Below, in pieces: positions 15,591-23,779 of a DNA stretch of 50,022 nucleotides. Location of the stretch: the NCBI GenBank assembly GCA_017516065.1, contig JAFWDQ010000009.1:1-50022 (forward strand). The letters are read 5' to 3'. The number at the start of each line of letters is the position of its first letter. Position 1 is the first letter of the stretch. The translations under genes and the position numbers were made by a program. The DNA comes from Oscillospiraceae bacterium. GTDB taxonomy: Bacteria; Bacillota; Clostridia; Oscillospirales; Oscillospiraceae. The notes beneath the pieces were generated by a model. That model was given only the letters and a program-made list of their open reading frames with translations, was not told the origin of the DNA and did not search any database.

Positions 15591-17849
15591 ATGCATCTTC
15601 CCGCACTGATCACAGATCTGGCTATCATGCTGCTCACCGCCGGCGTGGTAACGGTCATCTTCAAAAAGATCCGTCTCCCCCTGGTTCTGGGCTACATTGC
15701 CGCCGGCTTCCTGATCGGACCTCACATGCCTTTTTTCTTCACCGTAACGGACTCCGCCTCCATCAGCACCTGGAGTGAGATCGGCATCATCATCCTCATG
15801 TTCTGTCTGGGTCTAGAATTCAACCTCCACAAGCTGGCGGAGACAGGCGGTTCGGCGATTCTCACCACCATCACGGAGGTGGGCGGCATGCTGGTGGTGG
15901 GCTATTTTGTGGGCCAGGCCCTGGGCTGGAATGTGATGAACAGCATCTTCCTGGGCGGGATGCTGGCCATGAGCTCCACCATCATCGTTATCAAGGTCTT
16001 CGACGATCTGGACCTGCGAAAGAAAAAATTTGCCCAGACGGTGTTCGGCTCTCTGGTCATGCAGGACATCGTGGGCATCTTCATGATGATCGTTCTGTCC
16101 ACCGTCTCCGTGGAGCAGAGCGTCTCAGGCGGCGCTCTGGCGGCAAAGCTGGCCACTCTGGTGCTGTATCTGGCCCTGTGGCTGCTGCTGGGCATCTATC
16201 TGCTGCCCACCCTGCTCAACCGGGCCTCCAGGCTCATGAATGACGAGACCCTGCTCATCGTCTCCCTGGGCATCTGCTTCGGCATGGTGCTTCTGGCGGA
16301 CGCTCTGGGCTTTTCTACGGCCCTGGGCGCGTTCCTGGCCGGCTCTCTGCTGGCCTGCACCGTCCACGGGGAGCGGGTGGAGCACCTCACCTCCGGGGTC
16401 AAGGACCTGTTCGGATCCGTGTTTTTCCTCTCCGTTGGCATGATGCTGGCGCCCTCCATGGTGGCGGCGTATATCGTGCCCATCCTCATCATCACCGCAG
16501 TGACCATCGTGGGCAAGATTGCCTTCTCCGGTCTGGGCGTCCTGCTCTCCGGCGGCTCCCTGCTCAGCGCCGTCAGCTGCGGCTGTTCTCTGGCCCAGAT
16601 CGGCGAGTTTGCCTTCATCATCGCTTCCCTGGGGCTGTCCCTGGGTGTGACGTCGGACTTCCTGTACCCCATCATCGTGTCCGTATCCGTCATCACCACC
16701 CTGACCACACCCTTCTGCATCAAGGGCGCCGGGCGGATCACCGCTCTGACGGAACGCCTCCTGCCGAAAAAGCTGGCGGAGAAACTGGCCCGTTATTCCG
16801 GCGGTACGGACGAGGAGGCGGAGGCGCCGCGGGACAACGACTGGGTGATCTTCCTGCGCCGCTACATACGGGTAACGCTGATCTACGGCGTGATCATGCT
16901 GGGCATCGTCATCATCGGACGGGTCCTGCTCCTTCCCCTGCTGGAGTCTCTGCCTCTGGCAGGCTGGATCAGCCGGGCCATCTGCATCGCGGTGATCTAT
17001 CTGGCCATGGCCATCTTCATCCGGCCCATGCTGGATTTCCGCTCAACGCAGTACACCACTCTCTGGGTAAAAAACCGGGCCTTTCGGCTGCCGCTGATGG
17101 CCCTGGCAGCCATCCGGCTGCTGATCATTGTGCTCATCGCCTTTATTCCTCTGCAGACGGTGGCGGGTCTGACGGGCCTGTGGCTGCTGCCCATCATCGC
17201 CGCGGCGGCACTGCTCATCGCCCGGTCCAGCCGGCTGTCCTCCGCCTATCTCCGGGTGGAGGCCCAGTTCCTGGCCAATTTCAACGAGCGGCAGCTCCAG
17301 CAGGACGAGGCCTCCGGCAATTCTGCGGGGCGGCTGGATGAGGCACTGCTGGTTCAGGCGTTCACCTACACCGGAGAACGCCAGACCCTGCTGCAGACAG
17401 GCTGGGGCAGACGCTTCGGCGTAAACGTGATCAAGATCATCCGGGGCCGCCGGCACAAGAACATGCCCTCCGGCGACTCGACCGTAGCACCGGGCGACCG
17501 GATTTACCTGTTGGGAGAGGCAGATGCCCTGCGCAGCTTCCGCATCGGCATGAATCTGAAGGGCCTGCCGGATGCTCTGCCTCTGCGGCAGTTCATCGAA
17601 ACGGAGCACGACGCCGACCACGATCTGTACGCCTACGCCCTGTCGGTGGAAAAGGGCTCCCCTCTGGCGGGCACCTCCATCCGGGACAGCGGCATCCGGG
17701 ATAATTACGACTGCATGATCCTGGGTCTCCAGCGCAGCCGCCTGCCCATCATCCAGCCGGACATCAACATGGTCATCCAGAGCGGCGATCTGGTGTGGAT
17801 CCTGGGCACCCGGACCATGGCGGCAAAACTGCTGAAGACCGAGGAGTGA
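15591..17849 (+). CDS. CPA2-family cation:proton antiporter with two TrkA-C domains
   Basis: 752 residues. Residues 1 to about 380 are a 12-helix Na+/H+-exchanger-type domain with LPLVLGYIAAGFLIGPH and IILMFCLGLEFNLHKL, as in KefB/KefC/GerN-like antiporters. The family's exchange-site Asp is probably in VMQDIVGIFMMI. A further hydrophobic block follows at about 430-560. The C-terminus has two TrkA-C-like modules (APGDRIYLLGEADALRSF and QSGDLVWILGTRTMAAKLL) but no nucleotide-binding TrkA-N domain between. TrkA-C domains bind c-di-AMP or other ligands in some relatives. It probably moves K+ or Na+ against H+. Good AAAAAGGAGG site before the ATG. Confidence 0.9.
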   Translation: MHLPALITDLAIMLLTAGVVTVIFKKIRLPLVLGYIAAGFLIGPHMPFFFTVTDSASISTWSEIGIIILMFCLGLEFNLHKLAETGGSAILTTITEVGGMLVVGYFVGQALGWNVMNSIFLGGMLAMSSTIIVIKVFDDLDLRKKKFAQTVFGSLVMQDIVGIFMMIVLSTVSVEQSVSGGALAAKLATLVLYLALWLLLGIYLLPTLLNRASRLMNDETLLIVSLGICFGMVLLADALGFSTALGAFLAGSLLACTVHGERVEHLTSGVKDLFGSVFFLSVGMMLAPSMVAAYIVPILIITAVTIVGKIAFSGLGVLLSGGSLLSAVSCGCSLAQIGEFAFIIASLGLSLGVTSDFLYPIIVSVSVITTLTTPFCIKGAGRITALTERLLPKKLAEKLARYSGGTDEEAEAPRDNDWVIFLRRYIRVTLIYGVIMLGIVIIGRVLLLPLLESLPLAGWISRAICIAVIYLAMAIFIRPMLDFRSTQYTTLWVKNRAFRLPLMALAAIRLLIIVLIAFIPLQTVAGLTGLWLLPIIAAAALLIARSSRLSSAYLRVEAQFLANFNERQLQQDEASGNSAGRLDEALLVQAFTYTGERQTLLQTGWGRRFGVNVIKIIRGRRHKNMPSGDSTVAPGDRIYLLGEADALRSFRIGMNLKGLPDALPLRQFIETEHDADHDLYAYALSVEKGSPLAGTSIRDSGIRDNYDCMILGLQRSRLPIIQPDINMVIQSGDLVWILGTRTMAAKLLKTEE

Positions 17850-17878
17850 CCCTCCGCGGCGATTTGCCCCGATTCCCC

Positions 17879-17907
17879 TTGCTTTATGGGTCCGGCTGTG
17901 GTATGAT
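17879..17907 (+). promoter_or_regulatory. Promoter of the SCIFF locus
   Basis: TTGCTT (17879-17884), 17 bases, TATGAT (17902-17907). Confidence 0.75.
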
Positions 17908-17971
17908 GAGATACACGAAAACGCCCGCAGTCTGTCGGGACTGCGGAACACACCGTATAGGAGGACCGATT

Positions 17972-18121
17972 ATGGAACGCATCAAGACCCTGAAGACCCG
18001 GAATCTCTGCCAGAGCGCCAAGAACGGCGGCTGCGGCGAATGCCAGACCTCCTGCCAGTCTGCCTGCAAGACCAGCTGCGGCGTCGCCAACCAGCCCTGC
18101 GAGAACAAGCAGAAGGACTGA
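17972..18121 (+). CDS. scfA: SCIFF ranthipeptide precursor
   Basis: A 49-residue precursor of the SCIFF family (six cysteines in forty-five residues), the substrate of a radical SAM maturase that makes Cys thioether links to other residues. The N-terminal leader is MERIKTLKTRNL. The diagnostic core is GGCGECQTSCQSACKTSCGV, followed by NQPCEN. The six expected cysteines are at 21, 24, 28, 32, 36 and 43. A seventh cysteine at 13, in the leader, is unusual by my recollection of the family. AGGAGG precedes the ATG. The terminator-like hairpin right after the gene probably makes this transcript far more abundant than the maturase. The mature product's role is not known. Confidence 0.95.
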   Translation: MERIKTLKTRNLCQSAKNGGCGECQTSCQSACKTSCGVANQPCENKQKD

Positions 18122-18132
18122 CCGCGCAACAT

Positions 18133-18160
18133 AAAATGCCGCCTGAAAGGCGGCATTTTT
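18133..18160 (+). terminator. Partial terminator between SCIFF precursor and maturase
   Basis: AAAATGCCGCC (18133-18143), loop TGAAA, GGCGGCATTTT (18149-18159), then T. Since the maturase has no other evident promoter, it must be read through. Confidence 0.85.
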
Positions 18161-18180
18161 CATAGAAAGGGTGCTCTGCC

Positions 18181-19569
18181 ATGATCCATCGCTATACCAT
18201 GGGCGGCCTGCACCTCGTGCTGGACGTCTGCTCCGGCTCCATCCATGTGGTGGACGAGGTGGCCTACGACATGATCGGCCTGTTTGCATCGTCGCGGCGC
18301 GACGATGCCATCGCCGCGCTTCTGGAACAGTACGGCGACCGCCCCGACGTCACCGCCGAAGATCTTGCGGACCTCTGGTCCCAGCTGGAGGAGATGCGGG
18401 ACGCCGGGACCCTCTTCGCTCCGGATACCTTCGAGCCGCTGACGGAGGAACGCCGCGCCCGCAGTCAGGGCGTGGTGAAGGCCCTGTGCCTCCACGTGGC
18501 CCACAGCTGCAATCTCAACTGCGCCTACTGCTTCGCCGGTCAGGGCAGGTACAGCGGCGAGCGGGCCCTCATGTCCTTTGAGGTGGGCAAACAGGCCCTG
18601 GATTTTCTGCTGGCCAGCTCCGGCGGACGCACCAATCTGGAGGTGGACTTCTTCGGCGGGGAACCTCTGCTGAACTTCGACGTGGTGAAGCAACTGACGG
18701 CCTATGCCCGGAGCAGGGAGGCCGAGTGCGGAAAGAATTTCCGCTTTACCCTCACCACCAACGGCCTGCTCATCGACGATGAGGTCATCGACTTCGCCAA
18801 CCGGGAAATGAGCAACGTGGTCCTGAGCCTGGACGGCCGCCGGGAGGTCCACGACCGCTACCGGGTGGACTTTGCCGGCAACGGCAGCTGGGACCGGGTG
18901 GTGCCGAAATTTCAGAAGCTGGCGGCGGCCCGAAACGGCAGGAGTTACTATATCCGGGGCACCTTTACCCACGCGAACCCCGATTTTCTCGCGGACATCC
19001 GGCAGATGCTGGACCTGGGCTTCACGGAACTGAGCATGGAGCCGGTGGTCTGCCCGCCGGAGGATCCCATGGCCCTGACGGAGGCGGACCTGCCCATCGT
19101 GCTGGAGCAGTACGAGCAGCTGGCGCAGCTGATGCTGGAGCGCCGCCGCCAGGGCCGTCCCTTCACTTTCTACCACTACATGATCGACCTGAAATCGGGC
19201 CCCTGCATCTACAAACGCATTTCCGGCTGCGGCTCCGGCACGGAGTACATGGCCGTCACCCCCTGGGGGGACCTGTACCCCTGCCATCAGTTTGTGGGGG
19301 AAGGGAACTTCCTGCTGGGCAACGTGTGGGACGGGGTGACGAATCCCGCCGTGCAGGAGGCCTTTGCCGCCTGCAGCGTCTACACGCGTCCCCAGTGCCG
19401 GGACTGCTGGGCCCGGTTCTACTGTGCCGGCGGCTGTGCCGCCAACGCCTGGCACGCCACGGGCTCCCTGCAGGGCGTCTACGAATACGGCTGCACCCTG
19501 TTCCGGCGGCGTATGGAGTGCGCCATCTATCTGGAGGCCCTCCGGCAGATGGAGGAGGACGTGGAATGA
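18181..19569 (+). CDS. scfB: Radical SAM SCIFF maturase (thioether-forming, SPASM domain)
   Basis: 462 residues. The N-terminal 90 residues form the peptide-recognition (RRE-like) region. The radical SAM motif CNLNCAYC (CX3CX2C) near residue 111 binds the SAM-coordinating 4Fe-4S cluster, and FFGGEPLLNF is the following SAM-contact motif. The C-terminal SPASM/twitch region carries additional cluster cysteines, among them GPC, GCGSG, YPCHQF, CRDCWARFYCAGGC and YGC. It acts on the adjacent precursor by abstracting a hydrogen to form thioether bonds. The stop overlaps the next gene's start by four bases (ATGA). Confidence 0.96.
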   Translation: MIHRYTMGGLHLVLDVCSGSIHVVDEVAYDMIGLFASSRRDDAIAALLEQYGDRPDVTAEDLADLWSQLEEMRDAGTLFAPDTFEPLTEERRARSQGVVKALCLHVAHSCNLNCAYCFAGQGRYSGERALMSFEVGKQALDFLLASSGGRTNLEVDFFGGEPLLNFDVVKQLTAYARSREAECGKNFRFTLTTNGLLIDDEVIDFANREMSNVVLSLDGRREVHDRYRVDFAGNGSWDRVVPKFQKLAAARNGRSYYIRGTFTHANPDFLADIRQMLDLGFTELSMEPVVCPPEDPMALTEADLPIVLEQYEQLAQLMLERRRQGRPFTFYHYMIDLKSGPCIYKRISGCGSGTEYMAVTPWGDLYPCHQFVGEGNFLLGNVWDGVTNPAVQEAFAACSVYTRPQCRDCWARFYCAGGCAANAWHATGSLQGVYEYGCTLFRRRMECAIYLEALRQMEEDVE

Positions 19570-20912
19570 ACACGCCCATCTGGGATTTTGTGACCCGCTA
19601 CTGTGAGGGGGACCCTCTGCGGCTCCATATGCCGGGCCATAAGGGCCGGGGTCCTCTGGGGGCGGAGGCCCGGGACATTACAGAGGTCCCCGGGGCCGAC
19701 GTGCTGTATCCCGCCGCCGGCATCATCCGGGAGAGCGAGGAGAACGCCGCCGCCCTGTTCGGCACGGCCCGGACCCTCTATTCCGCGGAGGGCTCCTCCC
19801 TCTGCATCCGTGCCATGCTGTACCTGGCCCTGCTGGGGCGCGCCCCGTCGGCGCGTCGCCCTGTCGTCCTGGCGGCCCGGAACGCCCATCGGGCCTTTCT
19901 CACCGGGGCGGCCCTGCTGGATCTGGACGTGGCGTGGCTCTGGCCCGATCCCTCCTCCGGCTATCTCTCCTGTCCCGTGGACGCGGGGGCCCTGGACCGG
20001 GCCCTGACGGCGCTGCCGGAACCGCCTGTCGCCGTCTATCTCACCAGCCCCGACTATTTGGGCAATCTGGCGGACCTGCCGGCCCTCAGCGCCGTCTGCC
20101 GCCGCCGGGGTGTACTGCTTCTGGTGGACAACGCCCACGGAGCCTATCTGAAATTCCTGCCGAAATCCCTGCACCCCATGGACCTGGGGGCGGACCTGTG
20201 CTGCGACTCCGCCCACAAGACCCTGCCGGTGCTCACCGGCGGGGCGTATCTCCACATCGCCGAAAGCGTCCCGGCCCACATCGCCCGACAGGCGGAGCCG
20301 GCCCTGGCCCTGTTCGCCTCCACCAGTCCCTCCTATCTGATCCTGCAGTCCCTGGACCTGGCCAACCGCACACTAGTGGAGGGCTTCCGGGAGCGTCTGG
20401 CCGATTTCGCCGGGCAGACCGCAGAGCTGAAGGACCGGCTGGCCCGGCAGGGCTGGCAGCTTTCGGGCGCAGAGCCGATGAAGCTCACCCTGCTCCCAAA
20501 GTCCAGAGGCTATACAGGCGCCGAACTGGAAACGCTGCTCCGGGCCCGGGGCATCAGCTGCGAATACGCCGACCCGGACTGCACCGTGTGCATGCTCACC
20601 CCGGACGTCGACCCCGCCGGCCTGGACCGGCTGGAGGCGGCTCTGGCCGACCTGCCTCCGAAAGCTCCCATCGGGACACGGCCCCCGCCGCTGACGCGTC
20701 CGGAGCAGGCCCTGTCCGTCCGCGCCGCCCTGCTCTCTCCTCAGGAGGATTGCGCCGCCGGGGACAGCGTGGGCCGCATCCTGGCCATGCCCACCGTCAG
20801 CTGCCCCCCTGCCGTGCCCATCCTGGCCGCCGGGGAACGCATCGACAAGGCCGCCGCGGCCCTGTTCGACTACTATGGCGTGACCCGCTGCCTGGTGACG
20901 GCGGAACAGTAA
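19566..20912 (+). CDS. Orn/Lys/Arg decarboxylase-like PLP enzyme
   Basis: 448 residues, fold type I. HMPGHKGRGPLG near residue 20 is the family's N-terminal signature. DNAHGAYLKF holds the PLP-pyridine Asp, and SAHKTLPVLTGGAYLH the PLP-binding Lys. A C-terminal Orn/DAP/Arg decarboxylase-like region follows. It is near the length of short clostridial and Bacillus (SpeA/YaaO-type) members. Substrate (Arg, Lys, Orn) cannot be assigned. Translation is coupled to the SCIFF maturase through an ATGA overlap. A link to the peptide pathway is possible, but simple operon sharing is equally likely. Confidence 0.9.
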   Translation: MNTPIWDFVTRYCEGDPLRLHMPGHKGRGPLGAEARDITEVPGADVLYPAAGIIRESEENAAALFGTARTLYSAEGSSLCIRAMLYLALLGRAPSARRPVVLAARNAHRAFLTGAALLDLDVAWLWPDPSSGYLSCPVDAGALDRALTALPEPPVAVYLTSPDYLGNLADLPALSAVCRRRGVLLLVDNAHGAYLKFLPKSLHPMDLGADLCCDSAHKTLPVLTGGAYLHIAESVPAHIARQAEPALALFASTSPSYLILQSLDLANRTLVEGFRERLADFAGQTAELKDRLARQGWQLSGAEPMKLTLLPKSRGYTGAELETLLRARGISCEYADPDCTVCMLTPDVDPAGLDRLEAALADLPPKAPIGTRPPPLTRPEQALSVRAALLSPQEDCAAGDSVGRILAMPTVSCPPAVPILAAGERIDKAAAALFDYYGVTRCLVTAEQ

Positions 20913-20966
20913 AAGACAAAAAAGACGCGCTTCGGGTCTGTGCCCGAAGCGCGTCTTTTTTGTCTT
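20913..20966. terminator. Bidirectional terminator overlapping the spoVT stop codon
   Basis: A perfect 24-bp inverted repeat (20913-20936 with 20943-20966), 6-nt loop, with A/T runs built into the stem. The spoVT stop codon (20965-20967) falls in its right arm. Confidence 0.92.
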
Positions 20967-21501
20967 ACGCCTCCATCTGACGGCCCAGAAAACTGCTCAC
21001 CGTCTGCAGAAGCTTGTACTCCGTCTCCCCCATGGGCCGCTCGCCGTCGAGGAAGAGGACGCAGCCGATGACGTCCCCCTCGGCGAGGACCGGCGCGGCG
21101 GCGGCGATGCAGTGCCTGTCGCTGTCCTCCGCCACGGGGAGCACGGGCCTGCCCTCCTCCCGGAGGTAGATCTGCCGCTTCTCCATCAGCTGCTCCAGCT
21201 CCGGAGACACCCTCCGGCCGTTGAGTTCCCGGCGGGCAATGCCTGCCGCCGCCACCACGGTATCCCGGTCCGTCACCGCCGTAACGTGACCGGTGGTCTT
21301 CTGGAGCGCCTCACAGATCTGTATGGCAAAATCGGCCAGCCCGCCGATCATGGAATACTTTTTGAAGATGACCTCTCCGTCCTTATCGGTGTAGATCTCC
21401 AGCGGGTCGCCCTCCCGGATGCGCATGGTGCGGCGGATCTCCTTGGGGATGACGACCCGCCCGAGGTCGTCGATCCTGCGCACGATACCTGTTGCTTTCA
21501 T
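20965..21501 (-). CDS. spoVT: Stage V sporulation protein T (AbrB-type regulator)
   Basis: A transcription factor of the forespore, which in Bacillus adjusts sigma-G-dependent genes. 178 residues, the usual length. The N-terminal swapped-hairpin DNA-binding domain is nearly canonical (MKATGIVRRIDDLGRVVIPK, then IRRTMRIREGDPLEIY). Residues about 55-178 form a GAF-like domain (GHVTAVTDRDTVVAAAG; GCVLFLDGERPMGETE). AGGAGG lies 7 bases before the ATG. A sigma-G-like promoter lies upstream. Strong marker that the organism makes endospores. Confidence 0.97.
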   Translation of the reverse strand: MKATGIVRRIDDLGRVVIPKEIRRTMRIREGDPLEIYTDKDGEVIFKKYSMIGGLADFAIQICEALQKTTGHVTAVTDRDTVVAAAGIARRELNGRRVSPELEQLMEKRQIYLREEGRPVLPVAEDSDRHCIAAAAPVLAEGDVIGCVLFLDGERPMGETEYKLLQTVSSFLGRQMEA

Positions 21502-21542
21502 ATCAGTTAGCCTCCTGGGTCATTATTCTTTGGAACAGGAGG

Positions 21543-21572
21543 TAGTATTTGCGCAGACGCCGGAACTTATGC
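21543..21572 (-). promoter_or_regulatory. Possible forespore (sigma-G/F-type) promoter of spoVT
   Basis: GCATA (21568-21572), 18 bases, AATACTA (21543-21549) on the minus strand. This resembles the sigma-G pattern (GnATA and CATnnTA). No sigma-A promoter is evident nearby. Confidence 0.5.
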
Positions 21573-21653
21573 CGGCGGTGGATTTTGGAAGCCGAAACGG
21601 GCGGGCTCCGACGCGGCGTGCATAGTCCCGCTGCGATTCACCTGTATGTATCT

Positions 21654-21698
21654 GCGGCCCTGTTCCGTCCGCGGCAGACGCGGACGAAACAGGGCCGC
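21654..21698 (-). terminator. Long GC-rich hairpin after the asparaginase gene
   Basis: GCGGCCCTGTT-C-CGTCCGCG pairs with CGCGGACG-A-AACAGGGCCGC with one mismatch. There is no T tract, so termination is likely but unproven. It is the last element of the catabolic operon. Confidence 0.5.
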
Positions 21699-21718
21699 CT
21701 TCGCAAGCATTTTGAATT

Positions 21719-22720
21719 TTACAGCGTTATTTCGCCGCAGTAATTGGTGGCAAATATTTTTCTGACTTCGTTGGGATCATTCGTCTGACCCAGCGCCCAC
21801 ATCAGCTTGGTAACGGTAGCCTCCGTGGTCATATCGCCGCCGGGGATCACGCCGCAGGAAAGCAGCTTTTTCCCCACCTCATAAATGCTCAGGTTGCTGG
21901 CTTCGTACAGGCACTGACTGCAGACCACAACGGATATACCGCGTGCCGTCAGGTTGGTCAGCTGTTCGATCATATTGCCGTGGACGAACTGCAGGCCGCC
22001 GGCACCGAACGCCTCGATCACAATGCCCCTGTACCGCATACAGCTGAGCATGGAAAGCACGTCGGAGTTGATGCCGGGAACGACCTTCAGCAAAAAAACG
22101 TCCCGGCAGACCTTGTCGCAGAGCTCCACGGGGGCATTCAGTTCCTCGGGCGGGGGTGCGATTGCGGAAGTGTGCATACCGTCGGCAAACACCTCGCCCA
22201 GATAGGGCGCGTTCACGCTCTCAAACGCCTCAAAACCCATGGTGCGCACTTTTACGGCGCGGGTACCGTTCATGACCTTTCGGTCAAACGCAAGCGTTAC
22301 GCCGGGGATCCCCGTTTCCACCGTCGCGAACGCGGTATACAGGTTGTTGCGCGCATCCGTCAGCAGGTGATCGATCGGCATCTGGGAACCGGTGAACACC
22401 ACGGGCTTTTTCAGGCCGCGGAGCATAAAGCTGACCATTGCCGCGGTGTAGGCCATGGTATCCGTACCGTGGGTCACGACAATGCCGTCATAATCCGGCA
22501 GCGCCCTGTGGATGGCACGGGCGATCAGGATCCACTCATCGATCTGGATATTGGAACTGTCCAGATTCAGAAGCTCCTGTGAGTCGATATCGTAATAGTT
22601 GTGCAGACCGTCAAGATAGTGCAGAAGCTCGGAGGAGCCCAGCTCAGGCCTCAGTCCGTCCTCACTCATCTGCGCCGCAATGGTTCCGCCGGTCGTGATA
22701 AGAAGAACCTTCTTTTTCAT
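21719..22720 (-). CDS. ansA: L-asparaginase, type I (cytoplasmic)
   Basis: Hydrolyses L-asparagine to aspartate and ammonia. 333 residues with no signal peptide. Catalytic Thr region LLITTGGTIAAQ at residues about 6-17, and the second conserved block GIVVTHGTDTMAYTAA near 82-97 with the Thr-Asp-Lys triad members; the substrate Ser-Gln region follows. The start MKKK was preferred over an in-frame GTG three codons earlier, because AGGTGG lies 5 bases before the ATG. It ends the creatininase-NodB-lyase operon and starts 13 bases after the lyase stop. In this context the true substrate may be another side-chain amide. Confidence 0.93.
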   Translation of the reverse strand: MKKKVLLITTGGTIAAQMSEDGLRPELGSSELLHYLDGLHNYYDIDSQELLNLDSSNIQIDEWILIARAIHRALPDYDGIVVTHGTDTMAYTAAMVSFMLRGLKKPVVFTGSQMPIDHLLTDARNNLYTAFATVETGIPGVTLAFDRKVMNGTRAVKVRTMGFEAFESVNAPYLGEVFADGMHTSAIAPPPEELNAPVELCDKVCRDVFLLKVVPGINSDVLSMLSCMRYRGIVIEAFGAGGLQFVHGNMIEQLTNLTARGISVVVCSQCLYEASNLSIYEVGKKLLSCGVIPGGDMTTEATVTKLMWALGQTNDPNEVRKIFATNYCGEITL

Positions 22721-22733
22721 CGAAGCCACCTGC

Positions 22734-23711
22734 TTATCGATTCACCAGATCCGCCAGCATGGAAGGATCGATATTGCCGCCGGAGATCACAAACACGATT
22801 TTTCGGCCGACAGCGGTGTCGATCCTGCCGGCAAGCGCGGCAGCAATACCCACACAGGCGGACGGCTCGGCAACGATCTTGGCTTTTGTGACGACTTCCT
22901 TCACCGCACGGGCAATACTGTCCTCATCAACGGTCAGCAGATGGTCTACGTTGCCGGCAATCAGGTCATAGTTGATGACCTCGGCTTTGCTCACGCGCAG
23001 GCCGTCCGCAATGGTCTGACCCATCTGCACCGTCACCGCCTGACCGGCCTTGCAGCTCTCGGTAAAACGGGGCACCTCGGCAGGCTCTACGGCCGTCACG
23101 GTAATCGTATCGTCCAGCAGCTTCATAGCCAGGGCGCCGCCGGAGGTCAGACTGCCTGCGCCGCAGGGGAAAACGATCTCATCGAAGCAGCCCCGCAGCT
23201 GTTCATAGACCTCCAGTGCGACCGTACCGTGGCCGGTGATCACATGGGGATCCATATGAGAGTGCACCAGACTGTAGCCGCGCTCGCGGATCAGCTCCTG
23301 ACACTTCTGATCGCGGTCCTCGCCGGTATAGCCGCACAGCACGACCTCCGCGCCGTAACCGCGGGTGCCTTCCACCTTGCTGACGGGTGCGTTCACCGGC
23401 ATGACGATGCAGGCGTCCACGCCCAGTCGGCTGGAAACATAGGAAACTGCCTGCGCATGGTTGCCGCTGGAGGCGGCGGTGACGCCTCTTTTCAGCTCTT
23501 CCGGGGACAGATTCAGCATTTTGTTTGCAACGCCTCTGACCTTGAAAGAGCCGGTACACTGCAGGTTTTCCAGCTTCAGATAGATCTCTGCGCCGTTGAA
23601 CAGGGGTTCCAGCTTGTGCGCACGGATCACGGGCGTTTCCACAATGTAGGGCGCGATCCGTCTGCGCGCGGTGGTGACGTCGGTCAAAGTCAGGTTGTGA
23701 TTGTTTTTCAT
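22734..23711 (-). CDS. PLP-dependent threonine/serine dehydratase-family enzyme
   Basis: 325 residues, fold type II, catalytic domain only (no regulatory ACT domain), as in TdcB or hydroxyaspartate ammonia-lyase. PLP lysine in CTGSFKVRGVAN near residue 45. Substrate loop AASSGNHAQAVSY near 75. The phosphate-binding Gly-rich loop is PCGAGSLTSGG rather than the usual GGGGL, so specificity is open: it may act on threonine, serine, 3-hydroxyaspartate, diaminopropionate, or racemise serine. The C-terminal VISGGNIDPSMLADLV is typical. Start chosen at MKNNHNL, preceded by AAAGGAGAT. Second to last in its operon. Confidence 0.85.
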   Translation of the reverse strand: MKNNHNLTLTDVTTARRRIAPYIVETPVIRAHKLEPLFNGAEIYLKLENLQCTGSFKVRGVANKMLNLSPEELKRGVTAASSGNHAQAVSYVSSRLGVDACIVMPVNAPVSKVEGTRGYGAEVVLCGYTGEDRDQKCQELIRERGYSLVHSHMDPHVITGHGTVALEVYEQLRGCFDEIVFPCGAGSLTSGGALAMKLLDDTITVTAVEPAEVPRFTESCKAGQAVTVQMGQTIADGLRVSKAEVINYDLIAGNVDHLLTVDEDSIARAVKEVVTKAKIVAEPSACVGIAAALAGRIDTAVGRKIVFVISGGNIDPSMLADLVNR

Positions 23712-23779
23712 ATTCAGGATCTCCTTTACTGCTGGCGAAAGGGTCGGCGGCATGCAGAAACGCCGACCCGGTGTCGATA

